From the NCBI RefSeq assembly GCF_051014685.1, contig NC_135053.1, forward strand, positions 3,534,001 through 3,598,000: a DNA stretch of 64,000 nucleotides, read 5' to 3'. Numbering within the stretch: the first letter of the stretch is position 1; each line of letters starts with the position of its first letter. This DNA comes from Ptiloglossa arizonensis. Lineage: Eukaryota > Arthropoda > Insecta > Hymenoptera > Colletidae. Made by a program: the position numbers and the translations under genes. The notes beneath the pieces were generated by a model, which was given only the letters and a program-made list of their open reading frames with translations, did not search any database and was not told where the DNA came from. Shown piece after piece: positions 61,297-64,000 of this stretch.

Positions 61297-63396
61297 TTTG
61301 TAATCGGGCGAGTTTCTACTTTCAGATGCAACAGAAATTTTGCTGATTAGTCAATCCGTTCGCGAGATATGGCAGTTTTGATGTAAGAAACGCTTGAGAA
61401 ACTCAAAATTTTTGCAGTTCTGATGCTCGAAAAGAATAACTAGGACGGCCTAGGGGAAAACTACTCATACCGTTGTAATCGGGCGAGTTTCTACTTTCAG
61501 ATGCAACAGAAATTTTGACGATTGGTCAATCCGTTCGCGAGATATGGCAGTTTGGAGGTAAGAAACGCTTGGGAAACTCAAAATTTTCGCAGTTCTGATA
61601 CTCGATACGAATAACTAGAACGGCCTAGGGGAAAAGTACGCATACCTTTGTAATCGGGCGAGTTTCCACTTTCAGATGTAACAGAAATTTTGCGGATTGG
61701 TCAATCCGTTCGCGAGATATGGCAGTTCGGAGATAAGAAACGCTTGAGAAACTCAAAATTTTCGCAGTTCCGATGCTCGAAACGAATAACTAGAACGGCC
61801 TAGGGGAAAAGTACGCATACCTTTGTAATCGGGCGAGCTTCTACTTTCAGATGCAACGGAAATTTTGCGGATTGGTCAATCCTTTCGCGAGATATGGCTG
61901 TTTGGAGGTAAGAAATGCTTGGGAAACTCCAAATTTTCGCAGTTCTGATGCTCGAAACGAATAACTAGAACGGCCTAGGGGAAAAGTACGCATACATTTG
62001 TAATCGGGCGAGTTTCTACTTTCAGATGCAACAGAAATTTTGCGGATTGGTCAATCCGTTCGCGAGATATGGCAGTTTGGAGGTAAGAAACGCTTGAGAA
62101 GCTCCAAATTTTCGCAGTTCTGATGCTCGAAACGAATAACTAGAACCGCCTAGGGGAAAAGTACGCATACCGTTGTAATCGGGCGAGTTTCTACTTTCAG
62201 ATGCAACAGAAATTTTGCGGATTGGTCAATCCGTTCGCGAGATATGGCAGTTTCGAAGTAAGAAACGCTTGAGAGACTCAAAATTTTCGCAGTTCTGATA
62301 CTCGAAACGAATAACTAGAACGGCCTAGGGGAAAAGTACGCATACCTTTGTAATCGGGCGAGTTTCTACTTTCAGATGCAACAGAAATTTTGCTGATTAG
62401 TCAATCCGTTCGCGAGATATGGCAGTTTTGATGTAAGAAACGCTTGAGAAACTCAAAATTTTTGCAGTTCTGATGCTCGAAAAGAATAACTAGGACGGCC
62501 TAGGGGAAAACTACTCATACCGTTGTAATCGGGCGAGTTTCTACTTTCAGATGCAACAGAAATTTTGACGATTGGTCAATCCGTTCGCGAGATATGGCAG
62601 TTTGGAGGTAAGAAACGCTTGGGAAACTCAAAATTTTCGCAGTTCTGATACTCGAAACGAATAACTAGAACGGCCTAGGGGAAAAGTACGCATACCTTTG
62701 TAATCGGGCGAGTTTCCACTTTCAGATGTAACAGAAATTTTGCGGATTGGTCAATCCGTTCGCGAGATATGGCAGTTCGGAGATAAGAAACGCTTGAGAA
62801 ACTCAAAATTTTCGCAATTCCGATGCTCGAAACGAATAACTAGAACGGCCTAGGGGAAAAGTACGCATACCTTTGTAATCGGGCGAGCTTCTACTTTCAG
62901 ATGCAACGGAAATTTTGCGGATTGGTCAATCCTTTCGCGAGATATGGCTGTTTGGAGGTAAGAAATGCTTGGGAAACTCCAAATTTTCGCAGTTCTGATG
63001 CTCGAAACGAATAACTAGAACGGCCTAGGGGAAAAGTACGCATACATTTGTAATCGGGCGAGTTTCTACTTTCAGATGCAACAGAAATTTTGCGGATTGG
63101 TCAATCCGTTCGCGAGATATGGCAGTTTGGAGGTAAGAAACGCTTGAGAAGCTCCAAATTTTCGCAGTTCTGATGCTCGAAACGAATAACTAGAACGGCC
63201 TAGGGGAAAAGTACGCATACCGTTGTAATCGGGCGAGTTTCTACTTTCAGATGCAACAGAAATTTTGCGGATTGGTCAATCCGTTCGCGAGATATGGCAG
63301 TTTCGAAGTAAGAAACGCTTGAGAGACTCAAAATTTTCGCAGTTCTGATACTCGAAACGAATAACTAGAACGGCCTAGGGGAAAAGTACGCATACC
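61297..63396. repeat. Six-unit tandem duplication (1050 bp twice)
   Basis: Bases 61297-62346 and 62347-63396 match at an offset of exactly 1050 bp. By eye I found three differences: CTCGATACG against CTCGAAACG (61606), GCAGTTCCG against GCAATTCCG (62817) and GAACCGCC against GAACGGCC (62146). Shared rare marks are TTTTGACGATTGG (61514 and 62564), GAGTTTCCAC with GATGTAACAG, CCTTTCGCGAG, TATGGCTGTTTGG and GAGAAGCTCC. This is probably among the youngest duplications in the window. Confidence 0.93.
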
Positions 63397-64000
63397 TTTG
63401 TAATCGGGCGAGTTTCTACTTTCAGATGTAACAGAAATTTTGCGGATTGGTCAATCCGTTCGCGAGATATGGCAGTTCGGAGATAAGAAACGTTTGAGAA
63501 ACTCAAAATTTTCGCAGTTCCGATGCTCGAAACGAATAACTAGAACGGCCTAGGGGAAAAGTACGCATACATTTGTAATCGGGCGAGTTTCTACTTTCAG
63601 ATGCAACAGAAATTTTGCTGATTAGTCAATCCGTTCGCGAGATATGGCAGTTTTGATGTAAGAAACGCTTGAGAAACTCAAAATTTTTGCAGTTCTGATG
63701 CTCGAAAAGAATAACTAGGACGGCCTAGGGGAAAACTACTCATACCGTTGTAAACGGGCGAGTTTCTACTTTCAGATGCAACAGAAATTTTGCGGATTGG
63801 TCAATCCGTTCGCGAGATATGGCAGTTCGGAGATAAGAAACGCTTGAGAAACTCAAAATTTTCGCAGTTCCGATGCTCGAAACGAATAACTTGAACGGCC
63901 TAGGGGAAAAGTACGCATACCTTTGTAATCGGGCGAGCTTCTACTTTCAGATGCAACGGAAATTTTGCGGATTGGTCAATCCGTTCGCGAGATATGGCAG

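Larger units (their letters stand above)
1..64000. repeat. Satellite DNA array, about 175-bp unit, whole window
   Basis: Every line of the window is a copy of one unit of 175 bp in one orientation. Unit starts (motif GCAGTTCTGATGCTCG and variants) run from 21 to 63864, giving 365 full intervals with a mean of 174.91 bp. The 32 missing bases are all traced to small deletions: 25 units with one base lost near unit position 20, single-base losses near 9035, 11133, 39522, 40046 and 50612, and two bases near 29750. No insertion, inversion, transposon or unique sequence was seen. Both edges cut through a unit. The majority unit is about 43% GC. The size is close to a nucleosome repeat, as in many centromeric and pericentromeric satellites; the chromosomal location is inferred. 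The family was not recognised. Gene content: none. Confidence 0.98.

Noticed and set aside
1..64000. CRISPR array
   Set aside because: There are no spacers; the whole 175-bp unit is repeated, not a short repeat separated by unique sequence.
1..64000. Alpha satellite, the Arabidopsis 178-bp repeat or the Drosophila 359-bp satellite
   Set aside because: The unit length is near some of these families but the sequence does not resemble any of them as I know them.
1..64000. Transposon or retroelement fragments
   Set aside because: No terminal repeats, target-site duplications, coding remains or breaks in unit phase were found.

Overview
The whole window is one uninterrupted block of eukaryotic satellite DNA. 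A unit of about 175 bp is repeated head to tail in a single orientation from the first base to the last. Anchoring each unit on the motif GCAGTTCTGATGCTCG (or its variants), the first full unit starts at 21 and the last full start is at 63864. That distance, 63,843 bp, equals 365 units of 175 bp minus 32 bases, and I can account for all 32 as small deletions: 25 units lack one base near unit position 20, five other units lack one base, and one junction lacks two. I found no insertion, no inversion and no unique sequence. The array enters the window at about unit position 156 and leaves at about position 137, so it continues on both sides.

There is no gene, RNA gene, transposable element, CRISPR array or bacterial-type signal. 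The longest open frames (about 106 codons) are by-products of the repeat and recur only where a multi-unit block has been copied. A long, pure, nucleosome-sized satellite with nested higher-order repeats is what eukaryotic centromeric or pericentromeric heterochromatin looks like. I do not recognise the unit and cannot name the species. The majority unit is about 43% GC and keeps 12 CpG sites where about 8 would be expected, which argues against a genome with heavy CpG methylation, such as a vertebrate or a typical flowering plant.

Layout: the units fall into several linked-variant classes, and these are organised into local higher-order repeats of many sizes. 1-8.8 kb has 25-, 21- and 7-unit copies. 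8.8-11.9 kb is a mosaic with 12- and 3-unit copies. 11.95-19.2 kb is a 21-unit block present twice, with an exchanged centre and an inner 2-unit duplication. 22.5-24.1 kb is a 3-unit block three times. 24.4-25.8 kb is a 4-unit block twice. 26.9-30.9 kb is an 8-unit block twice plus a partial third copy. 33.6-36.7 kb is a 9-unit block twice. 38.3-40.9 kb has recurring 3-unit modules. 43.7-53.5 kb is an 11-unit block in four versions, one missing four units. 55.1-60.7 kb has periods of 11, 10 and 11 units. 61.3-63.4 kb is a 6-unit block twice. The picture is repeated unequal exchange and patchy gene conversion rather than one fixed higher-order period.

Possible functional marks inside the unit are a 17-bp stretch resembling the mammalian CENP-B box (12 of 17 in many units, 13 of 17 in four units near the 3' end), a 7-bp-arm near-palindrome, and a pair of 8-bp inverted repeats spaced half a unit apart. 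All three are inferences from sequence alone.
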